From Actinomadura sp. 7K507 (lineage in GTDB: Bacteria; Actinomycetota; Actinomycetes; Streptosporangiales; Streptosporangiaceae): a DNA stretch of 33,950 nucleotides. Location: contig NZ_SMKK01000088.1 of the NCBI RefSeq assembly GCF_004348425.1, positions 1 to 33,950 on the forward strand, given 5' to 3'. The notes under the pieces were generated by a model, which searched no databases, was not told the origin of the DNA, and saw only the letters and a list, made by a program, of their open reading frames with translations. Of this stretch, positions 31,983 through 33,950 are shown one piece after another. Within the stretch, counting starts at the first letter, position 1. Each line of letters opens with the position of its first letter. Made by a program: the position numbers and the translations under genes.

Positions 31983-31996
31983 AGTGAGGTGAACCG

Positions 31997-32188
31997 ATGA
32001 CGATTCTGTCCGGGCTGCTGGTCGTCGTGTCGATCGCGATGATGGCGACGCTCGTCCTGCTGGCCGTGCGCCGCGACCGCGCCCTCGCCCGCAACGCGCC
32101 CGGTTCGGTGGTGGCGCGGCGACCGCAGGCCACTAGCCTTGGGGCCCAGAGCGACAGCGGACCGGCGTCGCCGCCCGCCGTGCGCTGA
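31997..32188 (+). CDS. Small single-TM protein, unknown
   Basis: 63 residues. The ATG is preceded by GTGAGGTGAACCG, a GAGG site seven bases away. One membrane segment (about 3-23: ILSGLLVVVSIAMMATLVLLAV) is followed by a basic stretch RRDRALAR and a Pro/Ser/Ala tail. This topology suits a single-pass protein with a short cytoplasmic end. I recognise no family. A second very small membrane protein follows 25 bases later. Confidence 0.55.
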   Translation: MTILSGLLVVVSIAMMATLVLLAVRRDRALARNAPGSVVARRPQATSLGAQSDSGPASPPAVR

Positions 32189-32213
32189 ACCCCCGAACCG
32201 TGAGGCGGGTCTG

Positions 32214-32393
32214 ATGTCGTCCGTCGTGCTGCTGGGTGCGATCGCCCTGGTGATCGTCCTGTTCGCCGCCGTGGTCGTGATCGCGGTCGTGGTCGCCGTG
32301 TCCGCGAGCCGGAAGAAGAACCAGAGCCCGCGGCCCGGGTACGGCCCGCCCGGGTACCCGCCGCCCCAGCAGGGCCCGCCGCCCGGCCCTTGA
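32214..32393 (+). CDS. Small single-TM protein with proline-rich tail, unknown
   Basis: 59 residues from an ATG with GTGAGG about nine bases upstream. A strongly hydrophobic segment (about 4-30) is followed by the basic SASRKKNQ and a Pro/Gly/Tyr/Gln-rich tail (PGYGPPGYPPPQQGPPPGP). Such tails recur in actinobacterial membrane proteins and may mediate protein contacts. It probably forms a transcription unit with the 63-residue protein just before it. Confidence 0.6.
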   Translation: MSSVVLLGAIALVIVLFAAVVVIAVVVAVSASRKKNQSPRPGYGPPGYPPPQQGPPPGP

Positions 32394-32423
32394 CCGCCGG
32401 TACGACCGGCTCGGCCGGGCCAA

Positions 32424-32429
32424 TAGGCT
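32424..32429 (+). promoter_or_regulatory. -10 box (TAGGCT) of the ABC-F gene
   Basis: TAGGCT ends ten bases before the GTG at 32440. The message would be leaderless or nearly so, as no ribosome site is present. Confidence 0.45.
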
Positions 32430-32439
32430 GGGTGGCGTC

Positions 32440-33950
<1,511 letters not shown>

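Noticed and set aside
31790..31996. tRNA or small RNA gene in the gap after ispE
   Set aside because: No cloverleaf or TTC-type T-arm could be found; only repeats are visible.

Overview
This is a GC-rich window (roughly 70% or more G+C by eye) with strong third-position GC bias, GTG and TTG starts, an Rpf-type muralytic enzyme, a protein O-mannosyltransferase and many start codons preceded directly by a TAnnnT-type -10 box. All of this points to an actinomycete. The gene block PMT - rsmI - metG - tatD - rpfB-like - ksgA - ispE matches, from memory, the order around Rv1002c-Rv1011 of Mycobacterium tuberculosis and a similar Streptomyces block. The extra genes suggest a soil actinomycete of the Streptosporangiales/Thermomonosporaceae type, but that family-level guess is inference.

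Layout. (1) 1-3195, minus strand: a two-module AAA+ ATPase with a C-terminal CbxX/CfxQ domain, followed by the start of a DnaG-like protein cut by the window edge. (2) 3320-9286: a beta-lactam-related neighbourhood. It holds a LysR regulator translationally coupled to a class A beta-lactamase-like protein without signal peptide, a divergent penicillin-binding protein with an NTF2-like N-terminal domain, and a lipoprotein class A beta-lactamase co-oriented with an MFS transporter. AT-rich repeats sharing ATTGATAT lie in front of LysR/PBP and in front of the second beta-lactamase. (3) 9440-11774: a LacI-type regulator divergent from an MFS transporter, with two copies of a 16-bp palindrome between them. 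(4) 11787-14841: protein O-mannosyltransferase divergent from rsmI, then a small zinc-ribbon protein. (5) 14962-16631: an IS630-family element with a transposase and an antisense passenger gene. It is inserted into a tandem-repeat array. (6) 16644-23783: three multi-pass GT-C-like proteins and one GT2 glycosyltransferase. (7) 23922-33950: metG-tatD, a two-TM protein, rpf, ksgA, a GH26-like lipoprotein, ispE, two very small membrane proteins and an ABC-F ATPase running off the end.

How it fits together. The right half is core housekeeping (tRNA charging, 16S rRNA methylation by RsmI and KsgA, isoprenoid synthesis) mixed with cell-envelope functions. IspE feeds isoprenoid precursors, from which the polyprenyl-phosphate carriers used by PMT and the GT-C-like enzymes are made. 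Rpf and the PBP act on peptidoglycan. The left half looks like an accessory set for sensing and resisting beta-lactams.

The signals not explained by gene calls are: stop-codon-containing tandem repeats at the 3' ends of at least three, probably four, genes; a run of apparently leaderless promoters; a LacI-type double operator; shared AT-rich sites in the beta-lactam region; and a GH26-like protein lacking the acid/base glutamate.
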